A stretch of DNA of 42,715 bases from Pseudomonas sp. LS-2 (GCF_003605735.1 NZ_QXTJ01000039.1:415005-457719); one strand, 5' to 3'; counted from the first letter of the stretch, positions 1-8,424 are shown. Numbers and translations: made by a program. The notes: generated by a model from the letters alone, not told the origin.

Positions 1-1212
1 GTTGGTGTAGACCTCGCCGTGGTAGCCATCAACGATCAGTTCGATGCCGTCGACCTTGGAATACGGCAGATCGACCACACCCATGACCGTCGGAATGCCC
101 ATGGCCCGAGCAAGAATTGCAACGTGGGAGTTGCCTGAACCCAACACCGACACCAGCCCGACCAACTTGCCTTCGGGTACTTCGCCGAGCATGGCCGGGG
201 ACAGCTCTTCACTGACCAGAATCGTGTTGTCGGGATACACCAGCGCTTGCTGACGCGCCTCTTGCAGATAAGCGAGCAAGCGGCGGCCAAGGTCTTTGAC
301 GTCCGATGCACGTTCGCGCAGGTAGGCGTCGTCCATCAGCTCAAAACGTTTGACATGCTCGTTGACCACCGAGCGCAATGCGCCCTGCGCCCATTGGCCG
401 GTCTTGATGACGTTGGTGACTTCGCTGCCCAACGACGCATCGTCGAGCATCATCAGGTAGACATCGAACAATGCACGCTCTTCGGGTCGCAACTGCGTTG
501 CCAACTTCGCCGAAAGGGTGCGCATATCGCCGCGAACGCCCTCAAGGGCGTTCTGGAAGAGCTTAAGCTCGGCATCGATATCGGTGACGATCTTGTCCGG
601 CACCACCTCAAGGTCCGCTGGCGGGAGCATGACCAGCGCCGTACCGACCGCAGCGCCGGGGGATCCTGGCACACCGACGAACCTGGCTTCCTGAATACCC
701 TTGCCCTGACGCCCCAGACCACGAATCGAGCCGGTGGCCTCAGCGTGGGCGATGACGCCCGCGAGTTGGGCGCTCATGGTCACAAGGAAGGCTTCTTCGC
801 CTTCGTCGAACTGACGCCGCTCCTTTTGCTGGATAACCAGAACGCCGACCACACGCCGGTGGTGGATGATCGGAGCGCCGAGGAAAGACGCATAACGCTC
901 TTCGCCGGTTTCGGCGAAATAACGATAACGAGGGTGATCGGCGGCGTTTTCCAGGTTCAGTGGCTCTTCACGAGTACCAACAAGGCCGACCAGGCCTTCA
1001 TTGGGGGCCATGCTGACCTTGCCGATAGAGCGCTTGTTCAGGCCCTCCGTCGCCATCAGCACGAAACGATTGGATTCTGGATCGAGCAAATAGACCGAGC
1101 AGACCTGGCTGCTCATGGCCTCTTTGACGCGTAACACAATAATCCCCAACGCCGCCTTGAGATCCTTGGCGGAGTTAACTTCCTGGACGATCTTGCGCAG
1201 CGTATTGAGCAT
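1..1212 (-). CDS. ptsP: PtsP, phosphoenolpyruvate-protein phosphotransferase of the nitrogen PTS (partial, C-terminus off the left edge)
   Basis: EI-Ntr takes phosphate from PEP and passes it to NPr and then PtsN, a cytoplasmic regulatory phosphorelay. The visible 404 residues start MLNTLRKIVQEVNSAKD. They contain an N-terminal GAF domain (about residues 15-155, with the stretch MAPNEGLVGLVG), then the start of the PTS enzyme I N-terminal domain. The phosphorylated histidine is visible in SGNSHVAILARAMGIP at about residue 363, matching the family active site. The PEP-binding barrel lies outside the window. The start is the ATG at 1212, 21 bases beyond the rppH stop in the same direction, so rppH-ptsP is probably one transcript, as in other pseudomonads. 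Nothing is broken in the visible part. The family assignment is secure. Confidence 0.95.
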   Translation of the reverse strand, partial: MLNTLRKIVQEVNSAKDLKAALGIIVLRVKEAMSSQVCSVYLLDPESNRFVLMATEGLNKRSIGKVSMAPNEGLVGLVGTREEPLNLENAADHPRYRYFAETGEERYASFLGAPIIHHRRVVGVLVIQQKERRQFDEGEEAFLVTMSAQLAGVIAHAEATGSIRGLGRQGKGIQEARFVGVPGSPGAAVGTALVMLPPADLEVVPDKIVTDIDAELKLFQNALEGVRGDMRTLSAKLATQLRPEERALFDVYLMMLDDASLGSEVTNVIKTGQWAQGALRSVVNEHVKRFELMDDAYLRERASDVKDLGRRLLAYLQEARQQALVYPDNTILVSEELSPAMLGEVPEGKLVGLVSVLGSGNSHVAILARAMGIPTVMGVVDLPYSKVDGIELIVDGYHGEVYTN

Positions 1213-1233
1213 GGCTCGGGGTCGAACTCCGTG

Positions 1234-1713
1234 TCAGTCGCGCGCCAGCAGGCGCGGGGCAAGCTCTTTGAGTGCGCGTCGATACACCTCGCGCTTGAAT
1301 GTCACCACCTGGCCCAACGGGTACCAATAGCTGACCCAGCGCCAGCCATCGAATTCCGGTTTACCGGTCAAATCCATCCGCACCCGTTGCTCGTTGGAGA
1401 TCAGGCGCAGGAGAAACCATTTCTGTTTCTGGCCGATGCACAGCGGCTGGCTGTGGGTACGAACCAAACGTTGCGGCAGACGATAGCGCAACCAACCACG
1501 GGTGCAGGCAAGAATTTCTACATCGTGCCTTTCCAGCCCGACTTCTTCATTCAATTCACGGTAGAGCGCGTCTTCCGGCGTCTCCTGAGGGTTGATTCCC
1601 CCTTGCGGAAACTGCCAGGCATCTTGATTGATACGGCGAGCCCATAAAACCTGGCCAGCATCATTTGTCAGAATTATCCCGACATTAGGGCGGAAACCAT
1701 CGGGGTCGATCAC
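1234..1713 (-). CDS. rppH: RppH, RNA pyrophosphohydrolase (Nudix)
   Basis: RppH removes pyrophosphate from the 5' triphosphate end of mRNA and so triggers RNase E-dependent decay. The 159-residue protein has a complete Nudix box at about residues 38-60 (GGINPQETPEDALYRELNEE followed by VGL), with the conserved G, E, RE and EE-x-G positions. The N-terminus reads (V/M)IDPDGFRPNVGII, the standard family start. I therefore place the start at the GTG at 1711-1713. The frame is open further upstream, but that extension (MLPSRSLWNN...) does not look like the family. The gene lies just upstream of ptsP on the same strand with a short gap, and is divergent from the HAD gene. Length and motifs are ordinary. 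Confidence 0.95.
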   Translation of the reverse strand: MIDPDGFRPNVGIILTNDAGQVLWARRINQDAWQFPQGGINPQETPEDALYRELNEEVGLERHDVEILACTRGWLRYRLPQRLVRTHSQPLCIGQKQKWFLLRLISNEQRVRMDLTGKPEFDGWRWVSYWYPLGQVVTFKREVYRRALKELAPRLLARD

Positions 1714-1878
1714 GGCTACAACCTCGCAAACGCATGTCGCCGCATTGTTCCACAAAGATCGTGAAGGCAGCAACGAGGCGTCGACAGCTTATCGTGACAA
1801 CTGCATTAATAGATGCGATCTCTTGGTGAAACCTCGTATTCTTGTGCTCTTTTTTCAGCTATTTCAGCGAGTAACCGC

Positions 1879-2535
1879 ATGCGCCTGGCATTATTCGACC
1901 TCGACAATACCCTTCTGGGCGGCGACAGCGACCACGCCTGGGGAGACTACCTGTGCGAGCGCGGCATCCTTGACGGTGCTGCGTATAAAGCCCGTAACGA
2001 CGCCTTCTATCAAGACTATCTGGCCGGCACGCTGAACCTGACCGATTACCTGAATTTCAGCCTGGAAATTCTCGGTCGCACCGAAATGGCCCAACTCGAC
2101 GAATGGCATCTGGATTTCATGCGCGACTGCATCGAACCCCTGATCCTGCCCAAAGCCATGGCGCTGATCGACAAGCACCGCGCTGCCGGCGACAAATTGG
2201 TCGTGATCACTGCCACCAATCGCTTCGTCACAGCGCCAGTCGTTGCGCGTCTGGGCATCGATACGCTGTTGGCAACCGAATGCGAAATGGTCGACGGGCG
2301 CTATACGGGCCGAACCACCGATGTCCCGTGCTTCCGTGAGGGCAAGGTCACTCGCCTGAATCGCTGGATCGAAGAAAACGGCTTCAATCTCGACGACAGC
2401 TACTTCTACAGTGATTCGATGAACGACCTGCCGCTGCTTGAGCAGGTGACGAATCCGGTTGCCGTGGATCCCGATGAAAAACTGCGCGCCGAGGCCACCC
2501 GCCGTGGCTGGCCGGTGATTTCGCTACGCAATTGA
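1879..2535 (+). CDS. HAD-superfamily hydrolase, subfamily IB (phosphoserine-phosphatase-like)
   Basis: A 218-residue cytoplasmic phosphatase of unknown substrate. HAD motif I is visible as FDLDNTLL, with the nucleophile Asp7 and acid/base Asp9. Motif II is the IVTATNRF-like stretch VVITATNRF. Motif III/IV is SDSMNDLPLLE near residue 182. The cap between motifs I and II is helical, as in HAD-IB. The ATG at 1879 (MRLALFDLDN) puts motif I at the usual distance from the N-terminus. An upstream in-frame ATG at 1813 would add 22 unrelated residues and is not favoured. In P. aeruginosa the orthologous gene sits in the same place, divergent from rppH-ptsP. It could be called a histidinol-phosphatase or SerB-like protein, but the true substrate cannot be read from sequence. 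Confidence 0.88.
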   Translation: MRLALFDLDNTLLGGDSDHAWGDYLCERGILDGAAYKARNDAFYQDYLAGTLNLTDYLNFSLEILGRTEMAQLDEWHLDFMRDCIEPLILPKAMALIDKHRAAGDKLVVITATNRFVTAPVVARLGIDTLLATECEMVDGRYTGRTTDVPCFREGKVTRLNRWIEENGFNLDDSYFYSDSMNDLPLLEQVTNPVAVDPDEKLRAEATRRGWPVISLRN

Positions 2536-2553
2536 GCGCTTTGCACATTCCCC

Positions 2554-2617
2554 TGTAGCAGTCAGGCCGGCGGTAGCGATTTTGATGACGTCACCGCCGG
2601 CAAGCCGGACTGCTACA
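2554..2617. repeat. REP/REPIN palindrome, family A
   Basis: Inverted repeat with arms TGTAGCAGTC...GGCCGGCGG and CCGCCGGCAAGCCGGACTGC. It lies between the convergent HAD gene and the first DUF2269 gene. Further copies of this family are at 7407, 14444, 24594 and 37237. It probably acts as a 3'-end hairpin on both transcripts. Confidence 0.85.
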
Positions 2618-2661
2618 AAGGTTTTGCGCCAGTAAAAAGATGCTTGGGTAAAATCTCAGTG

Positions 2662-3129
2662 TCAGGCAGGCTTCCACACCATCAAAAAGAAAATCACCAC
2701 GAACGCCGAAAACGCCACCGACCCCGAACAGAACCACCAGCCTATATAAGTAGAGGCAGTCATCGGCATCGGGGTGTTCTCTCGCAAGGCCCTCTCGGCC
2801 ATTTCCCGCACGCGGATCTGCAGCCACACCACCGGTACCCAGCACAGCCCCGCCAGCACATAAAGCCCGAAGGTCCACAGCAGCCAGCTTTGGTACAAGG
2901 GCCATCCCGCCATCCACACCAACGCCAGGCCGCTCAATGGCTGAAAGATCGCCGAGGTGGTGGTAAATGCCCAATCCGCGAACACCAGATGCCTGAAGGT
3001 CACAGCGATGACTTCGACCTTGCCGCTGCGCCATGCACGGAACGAGTAATAGGCAGAGCCTGCACCCAATCCGAAGAGGACTGTTGAAGACAGGATGTGC
3101 AGGGTTTTGAGCAGCAGGAAGTCACTCAT
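2662..3129 (-). CDS. DUF2269-family integral membrane protein (copy 1)
   Basis: A 155-residue inner-membrane protein with about four predicted hydrophobic segments: residues 5-28, 52-75, 80-105 and 132-152. It starts MSDFLLLKTLHILSSTVLFG. The KTLHILSSTVLFG-type first helix and the later W-x-x-GWPLYQSW loop are typical of DUF2269, a family of unknown function. It lies 50 bases downstream of a second, diverged member in the same direction, so the two look like a tandem duplication in one small operon. Function is unknown. The Trp/His-containing helices could suit a redox or haem-related role, but nothing in the sequence proves it. Confidence 0.8.
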   Translation of the reverse strand: MSDFLLLKTLHILSSTVLFGLGAGSAYYSFRAWRSGKVEVIAVTFRHLVFADWAFTTTSAIFQPLSGLALVWMAGWPLYQSWLLWTFGLYVLAGLCWVPVVWLQIRVREMAERALRENTPMPMTASTYIGWWFCSGSVAFSAFVVIFFLMVWKPA

Positions 3130-3179
3130 CGGCGCAAACCGTCCGAAGCAGGGTTGGGCGTGTTGTCAGAATGTCGGGA

Positions 3180-3608
3180 TCAGACGGGCTTGGCGCCCAT
3201 CAGCCCTGCAATGGCAACAAAGCAAACGGCGCTGAAGACCGCCAATCCCAAGGTAAATTTCGGATTGCCGACAATCACTGGCCGCCGGAGCCTGTTGACC
3301 CGTACGGCCAGCCAAGCCCAGCTCAGGGCGCCAAAGGTGTAGAGAATGCTCGCTCCCAGCAGCCATATCTGCCCCAGCGGCCAGCCGGCGTAATGAACCA
3401 ACCACCAGCCGCTGATCGGCAGCGTCAGCAGGCACAGCCCCATCAGCAACCAGACGAACACCCAGGGCCGCTGCATGGCTCGGTTCTGAACGGTCAGATC
3501 CCCCGCCCTGCGACCGCGAACAATCCAGACGGTCAGTGCCGCACCGCAGAGGAACAGCAGCGCAGTGGTGACCATGTGCAGGATTTTCAGTGCAGCAAAG
3601 TGTTCCAT
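3180..3608 (-). CDS. DUF2269-family integral membrane protein (copy 2)
   Basis: A 142-residue membrane protein starting MEHFAALKILHMVTTALLFL. It shows the same plan as its neighbour: an LKxLH-type first helix, a central SGWWLVHYAGWPLGQIW loop, and four hydrophobic segments (about residues 7-28, 48-70, 76-98 and 118-138). It is the upstream gene of the pair, and its stop is 50 bases before the start of copy 1. The two sequences are clearly related but diverged, so the duplication is old. No enzymatic motif is visible and no function can be assigned. Confidence 0.8.
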   Translation of the reverse strand: MEHFAALKILHMVTTALLFLCGAALTVWIVRGRRAGDLTVQNRAMQRPWVFVWLLMGLCLLTLPISGWWLVHYAGWPLGQIWLLGASILYTFGALSWAWLAVRVNRLRRPVIVGNPKFTLGLAVFSAVCFVAIAGLMGAKPV

Positions 3609-3698
3609 CGCGGTTTATTCCTTTTCAGAGGCGGTCCGTTGAGCGTAGCTGCGCCCAGGAAGTTGCGTCGGCCGGCAATCTCGCTTCTGCCCAAAGGG

Positions 3699-3830
3699 CG
3701 TGGGAGCGTGGCTTGCCAGCGATCTGCCGGGTACCGGCAGTAAAATCACTAGTCGAGCTGCGCCTGACAGATTGCAGTATCAGGCTTTACTGCCGCTGCG
3801 CAGCAGATCGCCGACAAGTCGGGCTCCCAC
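3699..3830. repeat. REP/REPIN element, family C, with a flanking tandem repeat
   Basis: The arms CGTGGGAGCGTGGCTTGCCA...GATCTGCCGG and CAGATCGCCGACAAGTCGG...CTCCCAC form a large imperfect palindrome in the gap between DUF2269 copy 2 and ilvA. The same family recurs at 18746-18878. To its right, CCTTCGGC(C)AGAATCAAAAGC occurs twice (3833-3856 and 3878-3900). Together the elements fill most of the 3609-3906 gap, and I see no gene there. Confidence 0.75.
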
Positions 3831-3906
3831 GGCCTTCGGCCAGAATCAAAAGCAGAAGCACGCGGGCAGCTCTCACGCCTTCGGCAGAATCAAAAGCAGA
3901 TCGGAT

Positions 3907-5421
3907 TCAGCCCAGGAACAGCTTGTAAGCCGGGTTGTTCGTCTCATCCCAATACGGATAGCCAATCTCCGCCAACGCCTGGGGCACCAGATGCCGTTCG
4001 TCCTCGGGCACCACCAGCCCCGCGACCACGCGACCGTCCGCCGCGCCATGGTTGCGGTAGTGGAACATCGAAATGTTCCACTTGCCGCCCAGCTTGTTGA
4101 GGAAGTTGAACAACGCGCCCGGCCGTTCGGGGAATTCGAAGCGGAACACCACTTCATCGCTGACCCGTTCCGAATGCCCACCGACCATGTGCCGCAGGTG
4201 CAGCTTGGCCAGTTCATTGTCGGTCAGGTCCAGCACCGGAAAGCCCTGCGCGGTAAGGCTGGCGATCAGGGCCTTGCGCGGGTCGTTCTCGGGATGGGTC
4301 TGCACGCCGACGAAAATGTGCGCCTCGCGGTCGGTGTGGTAGCGGTAGTTGAATTCGGTGATCTGTCGTTTGCCCACGGCTTCGCAGAAGGCCTTGAAGC
4401 TGCCGGGCTGCTCGGGGATGGTCACGGCAATGATCGCTTCGCGGCCCTCGCCCAGTTCGGCGCGCTCGGCGACATGGCGCAGGCGGTCGAAGTTGACGTT
4501 GGCGCCCGATTCAATGGCCACGAACGTCTGGCCCTTGACCTCGTACTGCTCGACGTACTTCTTGATGCCCGCCGCACCCAAGGCGCCCGCAGGCTCGGTG
4601 ATCGAGCGGGTGTCGTCGTAGATGTCCTTGATCGCCGCGCAGATTTCGTCGGTGCTGACGGTGATCACCTCATCGACGTAATCCTTGCAGATGTCGAAGG
4701 TGTGCTGGCCGATCTGCGCCACCGCCACGCCGTCGGCGAACAGCCCGACCTGCTGCAGAACGACGCGCTCGCCGTAAGCCATGGCCTGTTGCAGACAATT
4801 GGAGTCGTCCGGCTCGACGCCGATGATCTTGATGTCCGGACGCAGGTATTTCACATATGCCGCGATACCCGCGATCAGCCCGCCGCCGCCCACCGGGACG
4901 AAGATCGCGTCCAGTTTGCCCGGGTGCTGACGCAGGATTTCCATCGCCACCGTGCCTTGCCCGGCGATGGTGTCTGGATCGTCGTAAGGGTGGATGTAGA
5001 CGTAGCCTTTTTCCTCGACCAGCTTCAGCGAATACGCCAGCGCTTCGGGGAACGAGTCGCCGTGCAGTACCACCTTGCCGCCCCGCGAACGCACGCCTTC
5101 GACCTTGATCTCGGGTGTCGTCTTGGGCATGACGATGGTCGCCTTGATCCCCAGTTTCTTCGCCGCCAGCGCCAGCCCCTGGGCGTGGTTGCCCGCTGAG
5201 GCCGTGACCACGCCACGGGCCAGTTCTTCGGCGCTCAGCTGCGCCAGCTTGTTGTAGGCGCCGCGAATCTTGAAGGAAAACACCGGTTGCAGGTCTTCGC
5301 GCTTGAGCAGGACTTGGTTGCCGAGCCGCTCGGACAGTTGGCGGGCGCCTTGCAGCGGGGTTTCCACGGCGACGTCGTAGACGCGGGAGGTGAGGATTTT
5401 CTTGACGTACTGTTCGAGCAT
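3907..5421 (-). CDS. ilvA: IlvA, biosynthetic threonine ammonia-lyase
   Basis: PLP enzyme that converts L-threonine to 2-oxobutanoate and ammonia, the first step of isoleucine synthesis. The 504-residue protein starts MLEQYVKKILTSRVYDVAVE. The PLP lysine lies in SFKIRGAYNKL (about residue 55). Cofactor-binding motifs SAGNHAQG and VGGGGLIAGIAAY follow. The last ~180 residues hold two ACT-like regulatory domains, including the repeated E(R/Q)PGxxxxF pattern seen in IPEQPGSFKAF and FPERPGALFNF. These give allosteric feedback by isoleucine/valine in the long-form enzyme. The start at 5421 is chosen by family alignment; the open frame runs 24 codons further upstream, but that part is unlike the family. 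It is divergent from rpiA, with 147 bases between them. Length is normal and no defect is seen. Confidence 0.96.
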   Translation of the reverse strand: MLEQYVKKILTSRVYDVAVETPLQGARQLSERLGNQVLLKREDLQPVFSFKIRGAYNKLAQLSAEELARGVVTASAGNHAQGLALAAKKLGIKATIVMPKTTPEIKVEGVRSRGGKVVLHGDSFPEALAYSLKLVEEKGYVYIHPYDDPDTIAGQGTVAMEILRQHPGKLDAIFVPVGGGGLIAGIAAYVKYLRPDIKIIGVEPDDSNCLQQAMAYGERVVLQQVGLFADGVAVAQIGQHTFDICKDYVDEVITVSTDEICAAIKDIYDDTRSITEPAGALGAAGIKKYVEQYEVKGQTFVAIESGANVNFDRLRHVAERAELGEGREAIIAVTIPEQPGSFKAFCEAVGKRQITEFNYRYHTDREAHIFVGVQTHPENDPRKALIASLTAQGFPVLDLTDNELAKLHLRHMVGGHSERVSDEVVFRFEFPERPGALFNFLNKLGGKWNISMFHYRNHGAADGRVVAGLVVPEDERHLVPQALAEIGYPYWDETNNPAYKLFLG

Positions 5422-5521
5422 CGGGAAAGCATCACTGGCGAAAAGGGCAAGGCCGAGAAGTCTACCCCGCGCCCCGACGCACGACCACACCAAGAGTCAG
5501 GCTTTAACCCCGGCATGCCGT

Positions 5522-5527
5522 TATAAT
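5522..5527 (+). promoter_or_regulatory. Probable -10 box of the rpiA promoter
   Basis: A consensus TATAAT lies 42 bases before the rpiA ATG in the ilvA/rpiA divergent region. No convincing -35 hexamer is visible at 16-18 bases, so this is a single-element call. Confidence 0.45.
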
Positions 5528-5568
5528 GCCCGCCCTTTTTGTGTCCTTTGGCCCCCGTGGAGCCCCGC

Positions 5569-6240
5569 ATGACCCAGGATCAACTCAAACAGGCCGTTGC
5601 TCAGGCAGCCGTCGACTTCATCCTTCCGAAACTCGACGACAAGAGCATCGTGGGCGTCGGCACCGGCTCCACCGCCAACTGCTTCATCGACGCACTGGCG
5701 CAGCACAAAGGCGCGTTCGACGGCGCGGTCGCCAGCTCCGAAGCCACCGCTGCACGCCTCAAGGGCCATGGCATTCCGGTTTATGAGCTGAACACGGTCA
5801 GCGACCTGGAGTTCTACGTCGACGGCGCCGACGAGAGCGACGAACACCTGAACCTGATCAAAGGCGGCGGCGCAGCCCTGACCCGCGAGAAGATCGTCGC
5901 GGCCGTGGCAAAAACCTTCATCTGCATCGCCGACGGCAGCAAGCTGGTGCCAGTCCTGGGCGCATTCCCGCTGCCGGTCGAGGTCATCCCGATGGCCCGC
6001 AGCCACGTGGCGCGGCAACTGGTCAAGCTGGGCGGCGACCCGGTCTATCGCGAAGGCGTGCTGACCGACAACGGCAACATCATCCTCGACGTACACAACA
6101 TGAACATCACCAACCCGGTGGAGCTCGAAGCCCAGATCAACGCCATCGTCGGCGTGGTTACCAGTGGCCTGTTCGCGGCACGCTCGGCAGACCTGCTGTT
6201 GCTGGGAACTCAGGAAGGCGTGAAAACCCTGAAGCGCTGA
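5569..6240 (+). CDS. rpiA: RpiA, ribose-5-phosphate isomerase A
   Basis: Interconverts ribose 5-phosphate and ribulose 5-phosphate in the non-oxidative pentose phosphate pathway. The 223-residue protein starts MTQDQLKQAVAQAAVDFI. It shows the family motifs in order: VGTGSTANCFIDAL (substrate phosphate loop), SSEATAARLKGHGI, the catalytic VDGADE, and KGGGAALTREKI, ending with GLFAARSADLLLLG. The ATG at 5569 gives the standard N-terminus. An upstream in-frame start at 5539 would add unconserved residues. It is divergent from ilvA and followed by a REP. The adjacency with ilvA is the same as in P. aeruginosa. Confidence 0.97.
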   Translation: MTQDQLKQAVAQAAVDFILPKLDDKSIVGVGTGSTANCFIDALAQHKGAFDGAVASSEATAARLKGHGIPVYELNTVSDLEFYVDGADESDEHLNLIKGGGAALTREKIVAAVAKTFICIADGSKLVPVLGAFPLPVEVIPMARSHVARQLVKLGGDPVYREGVLTDNGNIILDVHNMNITNPVELEAQINAIVGVVTSGLFAARSADLLLLGTQEGVKTLKR

Positions 6241-6270
6241 TATAAAGAATTCGTTACATCGCATGCCCCC

Positions 6271-6359
6271 TGTAGGAGTGAGCTTGCTCGCGACGACGGT
6301 GTATCACTCACGACTTGCGTGCCTGAGAAACCGTCATCGTGAGCAAGCTCACTCCTACA
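6271..6359. repeat. REP/REPIN palindrome, variant of family B
   Basis: Arms TGTAGGAGTGAGCTTGCTCG and GAGCAAGCTCACTCCTACA are inverted around a ~50-base centre containing a second short dyad (GACGGT...ACCGTC). It lies between the convergent rpiA and first SdiA-regulated-family gene. Confidence 0.85.
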
Positions 6360-6396
6360 AGTACCAGGCACCCGAGAGCACCGCTTTTCTGATCGC

Positions 6397-7308
6397 CTAC
6401 TTCTTCCTGAACACATAAAACAGATTCGGCTCACTCACCACATACAACGTCCCGTCGTCGCCCATCGCGATGCCTTCCGCCTGCGGCACGCTTTTACTCA
6501 GCCCCATGCTGCCCTTGCTCAGCGATACATTGCCCACCGGCCTGCCCTCGGTATCCAGCTCCAGAATCTGCCGCGACTCATCGGACAGCGCCAGCAGATG
6601 CCCACTGCGCTCATCGAACTGCAAACTGGACAGATCCCGCACAAACAGCCCAGCATCACGCTGCTTGCTGGAGCTCACTTCGAGTATGTTCGGCGAGTCT
6701 GGATCGAGATTGGGGAAACCGCGCACTTCAATGATCTGCACCGGTCGGCGCTCCTTGGCGACGAACAGGCGCTGCCCCCGATTGTCATAGGCGAGCCCTT
6801 CGAAACCGCTGTTGCCGCCCGCATCGATGCCCAAGGTCAGTTGCTCGGCGTCTGCCGAGTCGAGAAACAGCGTGTCATCGTCCACATGGACCTTGATCAA
6901 GCGCTGGTCGTACTCATCGCTGATCACATAAATGCCGGGGCTGATGTATTCCACCGCCTCTGCATCGCCAAAACCGGTCAACGGAATTCGCCGCAGGACA
7001 CGCCCGTCCAGGCTCAGCTCGACCAGTTCGGGATCTTTGTTGGTCACGGTAAACAGGGTCTTGCGTTGGGGATCGAAACTCAGAGCCGACACATTGTCTT
7101 CCAGCCCCTCAATGGGCCTGCCCTCAATGACCACCTCGTAATCATCGAGTCCCAACGCCTGTGCATCGCTTGACTGCCAGAACACCTGCCAATTGAACCA
7201 GACACGCTCGATCACCCTGTATTCACGGGTGACGAGATAGGAAACCGCCAGCAACAGCAGAATCAGAAGGGTCAGCAGAACGCTATTGAGGGGTGAGAGA
7301 CGACGCAT
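6397..7308 (-). CDS. SdiA-regulated domain protein, membrane-anchored (copy 1)
   Basis: A 303-residue protein with a single N-terminal hydrophobic anchor (about residues 10-26) and a periplasmic beta-propeller-like domain of the SdiA-regulated family (phytase/esterase-like fold). The N-terminus is MRRLSPLNSVLLTLLILLLL. The domain shows repeated blade-like stretches such as LEDNVSALSFDPQRKTLFTV, GNSGFEGLAYDNRGQRLFVA and QAEGIAMGDDGTLYVVSEPN. The closing SEPNLFYVFRKK is almost identical to the end of the next gene. A REP (7407-7474) separates it from that paralogue. The enzymatic role of the family is not established, and no catalytic residues can be named. Confidence 0.82.
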   Translation of the reverse strand: MRRLSPLNSVLLTLLILLLLAVSYLVTREYRVIERVWFNWQVFWQSSDAQALGLDDYEVVIEGRPIEGLEDNVSALSFDPQRKTLFTVTNKDPELVELSLDGRVLRRIPLTGFGDAEAVEYISPGIYVISDEYDQRLIKVHVDDDTLFLDSADAEQLTLGIDAGGNSGFEGLAYDNRGQRLFVAKERRPVQIIEVRGFPNLDPDSPNILEVSSSKQRDAGLFVRDLSSLQFDERSGHLLALSDESRQILELDTEGRPVGNVSLSKGSMGLSKSVPQAEGIAMGDDGTLYVVSEPNLFYVFRKK

Positions 7309-7406
7309 ACAGAAGGCTCAATGACAAACAGAAGGCGCTTTAATATCACCCTAGTCTGAAACCAGCCTTAAGCTGAGTGGGTAGCTCAATACTTTTATGA
7401 GGTAGT

Positions 7407-7474
7407 TGTAGCAGCACGGCTTGCCGGCGGTGACCAACTGAAGGGCACCACCGCCGGCGAGCCGGACTGCTACA
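7407..7474. repeat. REP/REPIN palindrome, family A
   Basis: Arms TGTAGCAGCACGGCTTGCCG and CGAGCCGGACTGCTACA, with inner GGCGGTG...CACCGCC. It lies between the two SdiA-regulated-family paralogues, which read in the same direction. Confidence 0.85.
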
Positions 7475-7503
7475 CGGTGTTCATCATCTGGGGCGGAAGT
7501 TGT

Positions 7504-8424
7504 TTACAACTTCTTGAACGAATAAAACAGGTTCGGCTCGCTGACCATGTAGATCGTGCCGTTCTCGTCCATCGTCACGCCCTCGGCGCGAGGAATGGTG
7601 TGACCCAGGCCGTTGAGCCCCCGCACCAGCGTCATGAAGCTGACCTTGTTGCCCTTCTCGTCCAACTCCAGCAGCAAGTGCGATTCCGCCGACAGCACCA
7701 GCAGATGGCCGGTTTTCTGATCCGAATAGAGGGCCGAAAGGTTGCGCATGATCAGGTTGTCGTTGCTGAGCTTCTGTTTGTCGCCCTTCAAAACGGGCGT
7801 GCCGTCGGACTTCCAGCTGAACAACGCAGGCGGACGCTCCTCGCCGAGCAGGATCTGCTGGTTCTTGGCGTCCCAGGTCACGCCTTCGAACGCTTTGTTC
7901 TGGTCCATCGAGGGGCCCAGATCGTATTTCGGGAAGTCAGCGATGTTCAGGCTCTTGGTTTCCGGGGTCACAGTGGTCATGGTCAACAGGTGCTGACGCT
8001 CATCGACGATGGCGATCACGCCATTGCCCAACACCTCGACGCCCTCCGGGTTACTCCAGCCCACCAGCGGAATCTTGCGCAGCACATCACCGGTCAGGCT
8101 CAGCTCAACCAGAAACGCGTTCTTGCCCATCACCGAATACAAGGTCTTGCTGACCGGGTCATAGGAAAGATCGGACGCTTCGTCCTTCTCCAGCCCCACC
8201 AGCGATTTGCCGTCGATATCGACCTTGTAGTCCGGCAGCCAGACGCTGGCCGCACGTTCGGATGCCGACGCCGTCTGCTCGCGCAGCCACAACAGACCCC
8301 GATCATCCCAATGCCACGCGTACGACAGGCCGACGAGAATCACCACCACGGCGATCAGCAGCCAGGACCAGCGAAAGCGTGGCCGGCTTTTAGGTTTGCT
8401 CAGTTGCGAGGCGTCAGCGGTCAT
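7504..8424 (-). CDS. SdiA-regulated domain protein, membrane-anchored (copy 2)
   Basis: A 306-residue paralogue of the previous protein. It starts MTADASQLSKPKSRPRFRWS, has one membrane segment (about residues 21-38), and then the same propeller-like domain. Matching blocks are EKDEASDLSYDPVSKTLYSV, FEGVTWDAKNQQILLGEE, PRAEGVTMDENGTIYMVSEP and the C-terminal NLFYSFKKL. The start at 8424 gives a short cytoplasmic N-terminus before the anchor. The open frame extends upstream to 8673, but that part overlaps the terminator of the FAH gene and is not protein-like. The two genes look like an old tandem duplication. Function is unknown beyond the family label. Confidence 0.82.
   Translation of the reverse strand: MTADASQLSKPKSRPRFRWSWLLIAVVVILVGLSYAWHWDDRGLLWLREQTASASERAASVWLPDYKVDIDGKSLVGLEKDEASDLSYDPVSKTLYSVMGKNAFLVELSLTGDVLRKIPLVGWSNPEGVEVLGNGVIAIVDERQHLLTMTTVTPETKSLNIADFPKYDLGPSMDQNKAFEGVTWDAKNQQILLGEERPPALFSWKSDGTPVLKGDKQKLSNDNLIMRNLSALYSDQKTGHLLVLSAESHLLLELDEKGNKVSFMTLVRGLNGLGHTIPRAEGVTMDENGTIYMVSEPNLFYSFKKL

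Noticed and set aside
3700..5199. 499-residue open frame antisense to ilvA
   Set aside because: It mirrors the ilvA codons, as high-GC antisense frames do, and begins inside a REP. ilvA itself has all its catalytic motifs.
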